Shown here in pieces: positions 23,604 to 36,700 of a DNA stretch of 64,000 bases. Below the pieces are notes generated by a model, which saw only the letters and a list, made by a program, of their open reading frames with translations, was not told the origin of the DNA and made no database searches. Position numbers and translations under genes: made by a program. The DNA comes from Owenia fusiformis (taxonomy: Eukaryota; Annelida; Polychaeta; Sabellida; Oweniidae): contig CAIIXF020000003.1 of the NCBI GenBank assembly GCA_903813345.2, positions 21,652,931-21,716,930 of the forward strand, read 5' to 3'. Positions within the stretch are counted from its first letter, which is position 1. Every line of letters starts with the position of its first letter.

Positions 23604-26600
23604 GAATATTCAATGAAATGTACGAACGGCTCGTAACATTTAATTCTAGACATTTTTGGTGACATTTTATAACATGGACGTACCACATGAACAAAGGGAC
23701 GTTATGATTAGATTTGATTTGCGAACATATTTTCTATGGTAGTAACCCGTCATTAACAAGAGTGAGGTACAACAACGGGGTTAGGCTTGGGGACTGTCTG
23801 TCAAATTCCAACGCCATAACTAAAAATCACCAAGGGGCCCTCACAGGAATCCATTAACCTTCTGCCCCCATCGTAGCTATAGGACGTTAATCATAGATGT
23901 AATATTACGGCCATGAAGGTGTCAACAGCCGGGTTGTAGCAACATATGCCTAAAGCGAGTTAGAAATCACTAACAAGACCCATAGCGTGTTTACCTGGTA
24001 CTGTTTACTGTAACAACACCTCAAAATTGTTAGACTCGCAGAAATTTCTTAAGAATGTTTTCAATGAAAATGGCATGGCAAATAGTCGAAATTTCCTGTA
24101 CCATTAAGATTTGACTCAACGCTGCCCGTGACACGCTTTATTTTATCCAGGGGAGGGAAAGTTGTATCCCATTAAATAACGTTGTTTGAATGTTGTAATG
24201 TAATGATTTAATGCATTAACCACAAACACTGCACCTTGTACTTTCTAAAGATGAATTAATTCTTCACAATTAAATCAATTTGCTGTATTTCTTTGCATTT
24301 TCCAAATGTTGCCTATTGTGTTATCGGTAACACTTATAAACATGATACAATTATTTTCTTTGTAATAATTCAGTTCTGCTTGTACACACAAGAAAACACT
24401 AGCAATGTTCCAGTCTATCCTATGTATTATACAGATTTGTATGCTGTTTCTGGCGTGTATACGGAACTAATTCCAAGATTTGGATATCACTGATCTATGA
24501 ATGCGGTATAAAGTGCACGTGTAACATGGCAGATCATACCATGCCATTTCATTAATAAAATGTCTGTTCTTTGGTGTACAATACTATCTAATAGAATAGT
24601 CTATTACGTGTTTCATGTTTGTCAACAGTTGAGTGGTTGAACGGCGATAATCTTCGTCTTCCAGCGAAATTGTTTTCTGCTTTATCACAGGCTCTATTCC
24701 CTCCTTAGATTTGGGCAATTTTTCATTTTGCCTTTCAACAAAGCTGAACGGCTTTGCCTGCCCCTAAAGTCAATCACAGGTTCATTTATAACGCTTAATT
24801 ACCCAAAGATATTGTTCATACCATTAATGACAGCAGTGGCCATTAATGGTTACCTTAATAGGTATTCGAGTTGTTTTATTGTGGATTACCAGTCAAACAT
24901 TTCAATCATTTAATTTTCATTTCACTTTCCCCTTATTGTATTTTCGAAGTGTCGTTAATAAAATGGTAAATTAGTATATTAATCTGGCTGCATACTGCCA
25001 CTTGAGCAACGCTCCTTCCGGACTGCTACATTTCAAAGTAGCATCTATAGTAATAAAGTCTTCATACAAATCATTTTTATCACTGGAGGTGAGAAATTGT
25101 GGTTTTGGTATATCAGCGCTTTGTATTGTTGTTGTGTCATCTCTCCTATTATAAAAATGTCAACAAACGCATTTACCATAGTAACATCTAGTATTTCAGC
25201 TGAACTGTTACAAAGTGTGAGGTAATTATGACATCATGCATTTTGAGATATACCAGAGACAAGATGAAGTTTAGAAACACAGAAACTGTTGAACTTTGAT
25301 CTGAAATAGGATTAACAAAACACACCGAAATAAACAAGTTTGTTTTCTCATCAATCTTTACACCGGACAAAACATATAAGATCTTAATGTTATCATTGAA
25401 CAAATTCTAGGGTAAAATGTTCATATATAAGTATGATGTGACACCCCATTAATACATACTATTAATTTTCACTTGATTGACGTCGCTTTAATGCACACAT
25501 TTTGTCCACGATCTAATGTAGTTGAATGGATTACCACTGTGGTTATGCAGCATGGATCAGAACAATGAATGACACTAGTCATTCATTGAAAACATGAATA
25601 ATTTTGATTATCAAATTGGGTTGTTAAATTCGAAAGATTAACACTTTCCAAAACAATTAATTTTGAGATGTGTCGTGCATATTAGAAAATAAGCAAGATT
25701 TCTGAAATCATACAAAGGAAAAGGGGAAAAGAGTCAGTCAGAAATCATCAAGCTAACATACTTGATAGATATTTTAAAGCATATCATTTCAAATATGTGC
25801 ATTTGTGTTGCTCCCATGTCCTTTTGTTAATATATTCACAGATGTGCAGTGTGCATGTTGAGATGTATACATTGAACTAACAACAGGAACATTAAGGATG
25901 TGACTGTGTTTATTTTTCCTTGGATTTTCCCCAAAGATCTGACAAAGTATTGCAGAGTTTCCAAACAGCTGAATGCACCGGTAGATGTATTTCACTGTGG
26001 TATTTGATGTTATGCTGCAAAAGATACAGTTAGTTTGCACACTAATTTAACTTAATTACCTATATCATCAGAGTAAAACAACGCTCTGCGGGTTCGAGAC
26101 AAGAAGCAGCAACACTGCTTATTACTCCACATGACTTGGACGGAATCTACCGCCACACAAACTAGCCAAGATTTTATACTGTCAGGTATTGCAATTTAAA
26201 TATAAGTACAAATCAAATTGTCTCAAGAGTGAAATCTTGCAATCTCATTAAATAAAAAAGTTATACGTTGGTGACTATTTGTATTTGATGAGCAGCAAAT
26301 TAAAACAATGAAGGCTTACAGTTCGGCAATTGATGATAGCGATCCCTATTCACAGCGACGCTAACTAAACTACAATATCGGAACAGCGGCCAAATCAAAT
26401 CATAATCACTAGCTATTTAATATATGTCATGAATTTTGAAAATCTATGATAATAATATATGTCAAGTCCATAGCTTGCTTTGCAGTAGACAAGACACCAT
26501 GCTAGTTTAGTTAAAAAGCTAAACACAGCACACTTTGAAGTCATTCTTCTGCCAATATCGCGGCTAACATGCTGCTCAGGTAGACTCCGACCTTGCCGAA

Positions 26601-27173
26601 TACAAAATAACTAGACCATATTATGGAAAATGCAACAACGTTTAATCGAAATATCCAATTATTAGAGGCATATTATACCAAAAATAGTAAATTTATTACA
26701 AATTAAATTTAAAAGATTTAAAGTTTCTTTTTGAGATATGTTGATATAAGTAACTTGACCACGCTGTTATCCTTTGAGGGGATTGTGTTGTACAGGAAAA
26801 GCACGCCATGGACGTCTTGCTACCATATGTGTATGACTCTGATACCAAAAATATTGAAGATCTCTCTTAGTAAGATATCCGCAATATTGTTATGATATTA
26901 CAGCCGAAATTTTGAATATCCGAATTGCGCGTTCCCGATGTAACGTAACCAGTGATTATGTAGTTGAATTTAGAACGCTGCTCCCTCAGTTTCGGCACCA
27001 ATTGAATAACTGTAAAGCTGTGTCGCATAACAGCATGGAATAGACAGTAGTGGCTAGTATTATAGCTTCCTAATAATCACCTCTATTGTTCAACATGACT
27101 TCAACAGACACATCATTTATATTCTTTAACTTGACACGAAAACTTAAACTATGCCTAGGGGAGGTGTCAGTAT
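23604..27173. other. Irx-proximal intergenic, no gene seen
   Basis: No supported exon. A perfect hairpin lies at 25563-25588. This is the 3.6 kb directly upstream of the proposed Irx promoter and is likely to hold regulatory sequence, though none can be proven from sequence alone. Confidence 0.4.
25563..25588. repeat. Perfect 11-bp inverted repeat, 4-base loop
   Basis: CAATGAATGAC, ACTA, GTCATTCATTG. The arms match exactly. It could extrude as a cruciform or bind a dimeric factor; no transposon context was seen. Confidence 0.6.
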
Positions 27174-27183
27174 CTGTCAATCA
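27174..27183 (-). promoter_or_regulatory. PBX-MEIS/PREP composite site upstream of Irx
   Basis: CTGTCAATCA on the plus strand is TGATTGACAG on the minus strand, the exact consensus for a PBX (TGAT) plus MEIS/PREP (TGACAG) heterodimer. It lies 512 bases upstream of the Irx start codon and next to the TATA-like sequence. Control of Irx by other TALE factors is inferred. Confidence 0.45.
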
Positions 27184-27186
27184 CTT

Positions 27187-27228
27187 GATAAAAGGCGGAG
27201 CTTACGATGATAGCTCGCTGTTCACTCC
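27187..27228 (+). promoter_or_regulatory. Candidate Irx core promoter (TATA-like plus Inr)
   Basis: GATAAAAGG at 27187-27195 differs by one base from a TATA consensus. TCACTCC at 27222-27228 fits the Inr pattern YYANWYY, with the A at 27224. The spacing (about 36 bases) is slightly longer than usual. No cap-site evidence is available, and alternative starts closer to the ATG are possible. Confidence 0.25.
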
Positions 27229-27694
27229 AAGTTCCCAGTGTAAACTCGGTGTTAACACGTTAAACAAGCAAGATCATTGATCGTTTTCTAACCAATCAAA
27301 ATCCCGAGATTACTATTTGAAGAAAGCAAAGTTGGGGAATCAAGTGGATGGTTCAAGCATAGAAGAAGCACCAGCCAAGAGAGTCACGGTACCACATGCA
27401 TTGGAGTATGTACACGTACAACAAGCAGGGAACGTCTCGCTTTTAAATACGACTTTTCAAAAACAAGAGTCAAACCTGCAGAAGACATTGGTGACTTCAC
27501 TCGAGTTTTGTATTAACACAGAACCGGACAAGTGAACACATCTCACAGTGACTGGTTTACATATTGTCATACATGGGAACAACTTGGACTCAACTGACAT
27601 AAAGACTACAACTTAACAACATTAAGTTATATAACTTTACCTAGGATTAAAGCAGTGCAACTTTTGGAGATAACGGATACACGAGACATTCAGA
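27224..27694 (+). other. Putative Irx 5' UTR with upstream ORFs
   Basis: If transcription starts at 27224, the leader is about 470 bases and holds several short upstream ORFs: ATG at 27348 (4 codons), at 27396 (16 codons) and at 27573 (9 codons), each closed before the Irx ATG. These could dampen translation. The extent of the leader is inferred. Confidence 0.3.
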
Positions 27695-27766
27695 ATGTCG
27701 ACTTATCCGCAATTTGGTTATAGCTATCCTTCCGCAGCTTCAGCCCTAACTGCCGCTTCTTCTCAG
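27695..27766 (+). CDS. Irx: Irx coding exon 1
   Basis: Encodes residues 1-24, [20 protein letters not shown] and four more, ending at CAG|GTTAGT in phase 0. Reading past the donor soon meets a stop, which supports splicing here. Confidence 0.93.
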
Positions 27767-30700
27767 GTTAGTATATCATACAAGTCTCAGCCGGGTCATC
27801 AAATAGATTCCTATGGTTTATTTTTTATTTTTAAAATCGGAGATTTTTTGAACATTTATCATTTTTTAAAGTTGTTTTTATATGTTGAGTGGGTAGTTTA
27901 GGGTTATCGAAGCGTAAGTTTAAATACTTTGGAAAGTTAAGATAATTTGGGGGTACGCTAAACTAGTAGTTTTGCCCCCTGAGGTTCATGTGAGACGTAT
28001 CATTACAACGATGAGAGAAAGTGGGGTAGTTAAAACATTGAATCTTATCCATGCAGTTAATCGGTTGAAGTAATGTAGGTCTAATACTGTTGTAAATATC
28101 TCATCGCAATCCACGGCAATCTTCACCACTTTAGATAGCTTAAAAACAACAATTTATCTTTCATTTCCTATATAAATCAGGCCTAAAATGAATAGTCAAA
28201 AACAAATGTAAAAAGAACATCAAAAATCGATGCTAAAAAACTTTGCGCTAGCGATCGTACAAAAACACACATGAGAACATATTTTCCGATGATAACGAGG
28301 TAATTGATATTTTCTAAAATAAAAGTGTAAAATCAGTCATCTAAATCACAATAAATCATTATCAATGTGAGAATCGTTATTATATCTTGTTGTTTTCTTC
28401 TACGATTCTTTAGAATCTTTCAGTCCGGCTGACTTATTACTGTTTATCCACCATCAAATAATCCAATCGTCTTTCTACAGCAGAAACGTTATTACTGCTC
28501 CTATAACAATTGATCAATTTTCTGTCACTTTCCTTGTTAAATAATCATACAATTCACACATTACTTCTAGTCCTTTGAATACAACTTTCAAACGCTCCTT
28601 CAATAGTAGAGGATTGAATATTAAATAATTATGATAAATGATAATCATCTCACGGGAGAGTCCGATAGATGTAGAAATTGTATTGTAGATTTTCTAATGC
28701 AAAATGATAATATTTATGTGTTTTATTTTCCAGTTATTGATGCCAACCGTGAGTACTTTGAGCACAACAGTTTCTGGATCTACCCTCAGCTCATCATCAG
28801 CCCCTACCACATCATGTTGCGAATCGGGGCGTCCAATAATGACCGACCCCCACACCGGACAGACAATTTGCTCATGCCAATATAACCCAAGTTTATTGAG
28901 CTACCCTCGTATTTCACTAGGGGATACATCTGTGTATTCATCCGCAATTGCTGCCCAGGGATACATGCCATTTGGTGCGGATCCTTCCGCCTTTTACTCA
29001 CCATTGGTAAGTGTTTATTTTCTAAAAGCAATGTTCTTAATTGAACAGTCTGATATTCACTTGATTTAAATACATACATCGATAATATTCATTACTAAAT
29101 CGGTTTAAATAACATCTAAAAACTAGTTAAATAAATTTAAATAATCAATATTGAACGTCTGTAACATACTCGAAGATTTCAAACGCTTCCCAGAAAATAA
29201 AAAATCTAGACTCAACTATTGAATGGCGATCAACATTAAAATGACTTTTATTCTACATGGGTCTTTTCCAACAATAGATAAGACATTAAAGGCATCATTA
29301 ATTTTTAACCAAAATACAAGTCTAGCAAGAGTTTTGGAATAAAATACGAAAAGGTCATGATGAGAACGCTAATGTCCAGCTATTAAAAACCTAAAGAAAA
29401 TAATAGCATTTAAGGTTAATGTATCAGCGTGTATTATATTTACCACACACAGCACCCAGGAATAAGTAGAAAATAAATGACTCAAAAACTGAGAAATAAA
29501 TGGACAATTAATCGATTTCAACTGACCACAAAAATTGATTCTCTGCCATTAAAATCGTATATAAAATGATACAGGATTGGAAGCACTCGGGCAGGTGTAA
29601 AGAATACCTGATTCTGTTAATCTTAATTAGAACTATATGCAAATATCTAGATATTTTATTAATAAAACTGATTATCTGATCATGACTGTGGTAAAGATAA
29701 TTCTTATATAGTATGGCACCGGGACTTGCATTGCGCACAATTCTGCGCAATACTTGCATATTTCCCTCTCTATAAAACGTTTTTCTTGTATTTTACCAAA
29801 GATGATTTAAATTAAATTGGTAAAACAATTGTTTATTCCAATAAACACTAATATATTAAAGTGCTTCTCTTTTCCGCATGATTAACTTTTGCCATTGCTA
29901 TTTTAAGTTATTCAAGTTCTAATGTAGCTGAATAAATTACCGATGCTGTTTTATTACAGCATAGATTTCAACAAAGAATAATGTAGACTACTTTACCAAA
30001 AGTTGAATAATAACTTATTATTATTATAAAACCCGATAATTTTGATAAAACAGAAGTAGAGAACTTCACAATTTTATACACAACTGATAAAAAGCAGCCC
30101 AAAACCAGCACTAGTGTATCAGATACACGAACGGGTTTTGTTTTGGAATTAACAAGATTGACAGAGCTATCCATTCTTTTACGTACTTAGCTGCCTTGGT
30201 ATCCCGTGTCAAAAACAGACTTGCAAACAATACGAAAAGCGCTAAGAAGCTTCTTAAAGTGATTTGTTTCTGGTGTGTGAGTCCAAGTACTTGAACATTG
30301 ATGCCTTTTGATGCTATCTTCATATGTTTGGGTTAGATGGAATGAAAGTGAGAATGTTTTATATCACAATCCAGAGTTGTTTGCTTCTTAGTAGCATACG
30401 CTGTGGGTGTTGAAAACTGCCCCTAGATCCTCTGTGTAAACATTTTTACTTGCATTATTTCTACCTGCTGGAGGGGTAACAAAGTTTAGTTATAGGCTTT
30501 CCGTTGGTTTTGGTTTGGCTGAGGTAGCATTTTAGTGGGATGTAAAATTAATGAATCACATTCGGAGTTATGAATCTTGGCTTGTGCATACCATGTTAAT
30601 TTCATGTATTACAATTCCATTAACAAGATAAGTAGGTGGTTTGGTACCTGGGATATATGTAATTAGTCCCAGCTTCATTCATCCAGAACGCTTCTACCAG

Positions 30701-33700
30701 AACCAATTTAGGCCCCATCACTTTCTCCCCTTGCTATCCAGGTTTTCTACAGATTTTCAATTTGTTAGCAAATCGAATGGCTTCCCTCGTGAGTTTCTTG
30801 TAATCCAATCGCTCCCATTTCTTCTTCCCAACGTATTTCTTCCAAAACTAACCAAGGGTATTCTTAATTAATTTTCCACTGACGTTTTTATGTTTTTCGA
30901 ATGCACCGTTCGCAAATTATTTTGGTAAGGCTCAAGTAAATTATGATGATCGGAAGACATTTTGACAAATCGGTGACATATTTGAAAAATTTGTCAGAAG
31001 TTACAAATTTTTATCGGTTTTACTTTTAGGTGGACCAACATTCGATCCTATACGTATTCTATCAGTTCAATATCATTCACACTAGACACAACAGCATAAT
31101 CAACAATTACTTAATCTATTTGTAGTTCTTGATCTTATTTATAGCACAATGTCAACTTTGGAACGGAGGCCAACTGATCTTCTTACTCATCCTGTTCTAG
31201 TCAAGAATAATCAATAAATTTGTACTTTATCTTACACCACTGTTAACGTTAGGGTTTTATTTTGTTTTCTTCAGAATGGTTACGATTTAAAGGATGGATC
31301 TGCAAGTGCTACAGCGGATGCCTGGAGGTCGCTGTCCCAACCCATGGCCGGCTACCCTTATGACCCAACGGGCATGGCTGGCTACCCATATGGAAATAGG
31401 TAAGACTGACCAATAATTTTTAAATCAGATAATTTAGATTAATATATTTAAATATAATTTATGTTGTTTATGATTAATTTCAGGATTTTTTAGCAGATAG
31501 AATATTTTTTGAAATATTGACTTGAACGAATTATCGATTTAGACTATCTAAAGCGCCATCTATACCCTGTTAGTTTAACTAACAATATCAAATTATATTT
31601 CTTTCACTTTTTTCTAATGTCAAATAAATATTTGATAAAAACTGATGTAAATTTGGTTTCAAATCTCAAGTTTATGTCACAACGCCGTGTCACTGGACTG
31701 ATTTGTTACATTTTCTCGACATGATATTTTATTTTAGAATAAACTAATACTCCGTTTCTCATAGGTGCTGATATTGTGAAAAATACATTTTACAATGTTT
31801 ATTTGACTATTTGACTCAATGAAAACTTATTTTTAAAATTTGAACCAAGATTCACATAAATTTCAAACGCCTGTCTTGTTTTTAAGTTAAACTCATTTTT
31901 TACCAGTGCCCGACGTTGCCCTCTTTGAACGGAGTGTTGAGAATACAAAATGTAAAGTTAAATTCAACTTTGTTAACAACGCGAATATTAACTTCATTTC
32001 AAAAACAATTTTTCAACATAGCATTGTTAGCGAAGACACCAGGAGATGATTTATAAATATTAAATCTCATATTGCTGAACTGTTCGTGAAAGTGCAGCCT
32101 AATTTTTTCTTAAACAATTAAAAGTCGGTCCTAATGTCTACTCAAGTGTATGTATCATTAAGTAATAAGTATCCAAGCGTCATTAAAAATAACATAACGT
32201 AATAAATAAATGTTAAAGGTGTACAAACATCTGGTTGATGTTAACCAAGTGAAATTCTTATTTGATAATATTTATTAACAATTTTTATGAACATTTTATA
32301 AAGGTAACCACAAGTATTAAAGTCAGTCTATTGTCACCTAATAGCAATTGTTATAGTTATCAATAAATAATTTCAGTCTTTTTACAAAGTTTATGCATTT
32401 AACTCTACCTATAAATTAACTTTCTATTGAGAAGTCAAATACGTTAATAAACAGTTTAACTAATAAACTTGTCAATCCTGATATTAGAGATGTTAGAAAT
32501 GTGATTGTGTTGTGCAATTTAAGATCATCGGACTGTCATTGCTATATATTTAGTTATTCAAATGTCAGAATGTAGATGTACGAGTTTTTCCAATGTGGTT
32601 ATCTCCAATAGTCCAACTTTATGGAATGAATTACAAAATTATTGACTTTATTTAAATATTTTGATGATTATATCTATCACATAAAATCCAAATTAAAAAA
32701 TAAATGATAAATATTAATGGTTGCTATACCCAAGTTAATATAGATGCGCCATTTTCAGCTTCAATTCACTTTCTTTAAGCTATCACTTTTATATTTCCAG
32801 TTATGGTGGCATGGACTTGAACGCAGGGGCAAGACGCAAGAATGCCACAAGGGAAACAACCAGTACTCTCAAAGCTTGGCTCTATGAACACAGAAAAAAT
32901 CCATACCCAACAAAAGGAGAAAAAATCATGTTAGCGATAATAACAAAAATGACTCTGACACAAGTGAGCACTTGGTTCGCAAACGCTAGGAGACGCTTGA
33001 AAAAGGAAAACAAAATGACGTGGTCGCCTAGAAACAGATGTGGTGACGGAAGAGACAAGGATAGTGATGATGACGATGATGATATGGACGATGCTAAGGA
33101 TGACAATAACAACGCAGGTATGTACAGTTACGAATACATCTGATAATTTCAACAAATATTCGGATCTGCACCTGTGTTCAATCAGTGTATTTTAGTAAAT
33201 AAAATGGTACAATTACGTCCAACTGACTACCTACTTCAACACATATATTTTAAACAAGATGTCATTAGCTGGAAATGGCCAGTTGGTGGTTGCCCACTTC
33301 AAAATCAAATAAAAATTCAAATTGAGGATATGTTGTCAGGAGTCACCTGAAACTGCCATGGGGTCAGAATTGGACCATGGGAGGTATGTTCCCCATCTAC
33401 ATGTGCCCAGGCTGGCACCTGATCTCTAACAATGCGTAAAACATATTATTTCACTATCATACTGTGTCGATGATGTTAGTTTTTGGATACAATCCCCAAA
33501 CATATTATTTTATTTAAACTCGGCGTGATTTTGCTTGTTAAAAGAGTGATTATATGCGGATCGACTTAGGTAATTAACTTGGTTATGTTCTGGCTGAATA
33601 CCATCATATTTATCCTTCGAATCAGTATCTAATGTATCATTATCAAGTATTGTGCTGTCACCAATCTTTACATCGGCGCCTGGAAAACTCAGCGTTATAT

Positions 33701-36700
33701 GGTTTTAACCAAGCGTGTACACGTATCAAATTATCATCTTAAAGTTACATGACTTTCGATGACCACGAACGTCTATCTGTTATAAGCCTTCATTAGTCCT
33801 TTGACTGAACAAATCACATAATAAACAGGTACATTTGAAATGACTTATACCCTATAATATGTCAGGGATAATGATCAGTCTTAACTCTGTTTTTATAATG
33901 GGTAGACAAGAGGCATGGACAAGAGGTATAATTTCACTTCTCATTATAAAATCACAAAATCATCCCAAGCGGAAATGGAGACCAGGATAAACCTAGATTT
34001 TTTACCAGAAGGATAGGCAAGGGTGACTCTATTAAAACTGCGAAACACGGATACCAAGGCGCCCACGATAGCAAATATAGAACATAAAATTGTCCTAATT
34101 TAGTTTCATTTATTAACTTATTATAAGTCATATGCACCGCTTGGATTGCGATTTTTATCTTAGTTATCAATTTTATCTCTCAAATCATCTGAGTGACTTT
34201 TACCTCTGTCTGCCAGTAACTCAGTCCTGTCACATGCATTTTTAGATTAAATTAGTTCATACTTGTTTTGACCTTCAAATTGTCTTGGTTTTAATTCATA
34301 AATCATTTTTATAACGAGCAACAATTTGATTTAAATTAGTTGAACACATTCTTGTCTTTATTTGTGCGGTTATCTGTTTCTTTATGTTACTATAGCTTCC
34401 TGAAATGGACACCAAAGTTGGCGTTTTGTTAATTCCATCCTACGCCCCACATCCTTAAAAACTTGTCTCTTATTGGAAACAAGATATTAAATTCTTTTCA
34501 TGTCCCAAAATAAGTTATTTTGTGCAAAACCAATGTGATTCAAAAACGATTTATCAGTATAAATGTCAAATGAAAATAGAGAAAGTTCATGCTTGATTTT
34601 AGTTTTCTAAAATATGAACATAGGTAGAGAGTTCGCAACAATCATGAGCGTTTATCAATTCTGGACATCACAAATACAATTTAAGAAATAAAGTGCATGG
34701 GCACGTTTAGGAAACGCCCATCGAGAAAGAATTCATAATTGAATAAAAATGAAATAATTTGTGCTAATAATTTTTTTTAAAAAGTGGGGCATATAGAACC
34801 CCATTGACCTACTCCAGCGTGTTACGTCACATCACCTCATACTTAGATTGTCTGTCAAACGCTTTGCAAAAGTCTAGCGGTAAGATACTAAGGACACTTC
34901 ATCAACACATCTTTACTTCTAGTGGTCCTCAAAACATAAGGTATGCTAAGTTGATATCTGTTAAAGTTTTACACCAGTCATATCACATAATCACCTATAC
35001 TTGTACTTGTTTAGGCCCTAAAGGTTTAGAACAACATGTAAATTCACTCAAAACAAACCATATTATTTAATCATAAGTTTCAGTCGTTGATAATTGAACA
35101 TCATCAGTTATGAAATAATTCGTAAGTTAACGCAAGATAACTTAATTAACATTTATTTATAACAATTATTAAATTAGGTACAATATGGTCGCCCATACTC
35201 GTATGTTATCATTATGATGAGGAATAGAATTCCTTATCTTTGCTATAACTGTATCCTCTAAAATGTTGACACCCTAAAGGATAGATCATATCATGTATTA
35301 AGACTATAATAATCACCATTTTTACATGGGAAATATTGTTATACGACCTTCTCAGTGTGTTTACATTGATGGAATATGTGATAAGGTGTTATATCACAGT
35401 TTTAGTTCAAATGTTTTTTATTGTTCAATAGATAATATACTTGGTATAACTTTTTGTTGAAACTGCTTCACAATAGTTCAGTTGATTTCACAGCTGAGCA
35501 AAATCCAACTAAGACCTTATCTAATAATGACGCTTTTGGAAATATGGAAAATATTTGCTAAGTAGCTGTTTCGCTGGAATTAAGTGCTTGAAATACTAGA
35601 GATGTCCATCATGTCTCGAGGAACGCTAGAATAAGTTATAAGTGCATTACTTGTATTGGTATGCTATCTTAGACGGACTGCTAAATACAGACAGATTTGT
35701 TTTTGCTAATTTTGACATTTTTGTCCCGGGGGTTGCAAAAGCTTGTCTACGGCATTTTGTAACACTTAGTCATGTCTGACTGTAATTGAAACGAGCTCCC
35801 GGACTTTCTTGAAGACAAGATATGTATAGAAAATATACACAAATAATTCAAAGATTAATTTGTGAAAGCATGTCTTTACAGTTGGCATTTGGATCCGTTC
35901 TTTAGACTAGGGTTGTTGAGAAAATGCATACACAATAGTTAATAATATTTAAATAAATTATGTTAAGAATTTGTTCTTTGCAGTTGTCACTATGTTTTTT
36001 TGTTTAGGAGACTTTTAGCGTGGTATTTTACACCATGTAGCCTCATAATATGTACATAAACCACTCCAAAATAGGATTCCCTTTTAGGATACAAAGCATT
36101 GGCCCATAACCTCCCAAAAGTGACGTTTAATGCACATTCAGTTGAATTTACGTTTATTTTGCTAAGTCATGAATGCCAATTATAAATTTATTTCTGTGAC
36201 TTTAATTAGATTCCCTTTTAATTCCTGAAATATATGAGATTCACCTTTTTAGAAAACACAATATTACCCCATGTAATGGGCAATTTGTGATCCCCTTTTC
36301 TGGTATCTATTATCGCAAAAAACATAGTTTTAATTATGGACCAGATAAAAGGTACATTCCAATAAATTGAATGTAATATAAAAAATAAGTAATGTATCCA
36401 TTACAAATGCTTGAACTAGTCGTAAAGCCATATATTTACTTTATGCTTTATATTGTTTATTTTGTGAAGTAGCATCTCACCCTTAATTTAATTACAGCAA
36501 GTCAAAACAATCCCTCCTCATCATTATTGATAATGCCAATTTTCCAGAAATCAGGAAACATTTTAACTGAAGTGGTCATAAAGGCATCGATGTGCTTTGT
36601 TTTATCCACTTAGGCATAATGAATTGCCATCCTATTCGCATCTTAAATCCTTTCAATACTTCAATTAAATAATCACTTCATTTTATTGTTGTTCTATTTT

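Noticed and set aside
26085-26110. tRNA-like GGTTCGAG segment
   Set aside because: No A box, acceptor stem or anticodon arm can be built upstream.
32882-33155. Two minus-strand frames of 74-76 codons
   Set aside because: They are antisense shadows of the Irx homeodomain exon; their Ser/Val runs come from the acidic GAT-rich codons.
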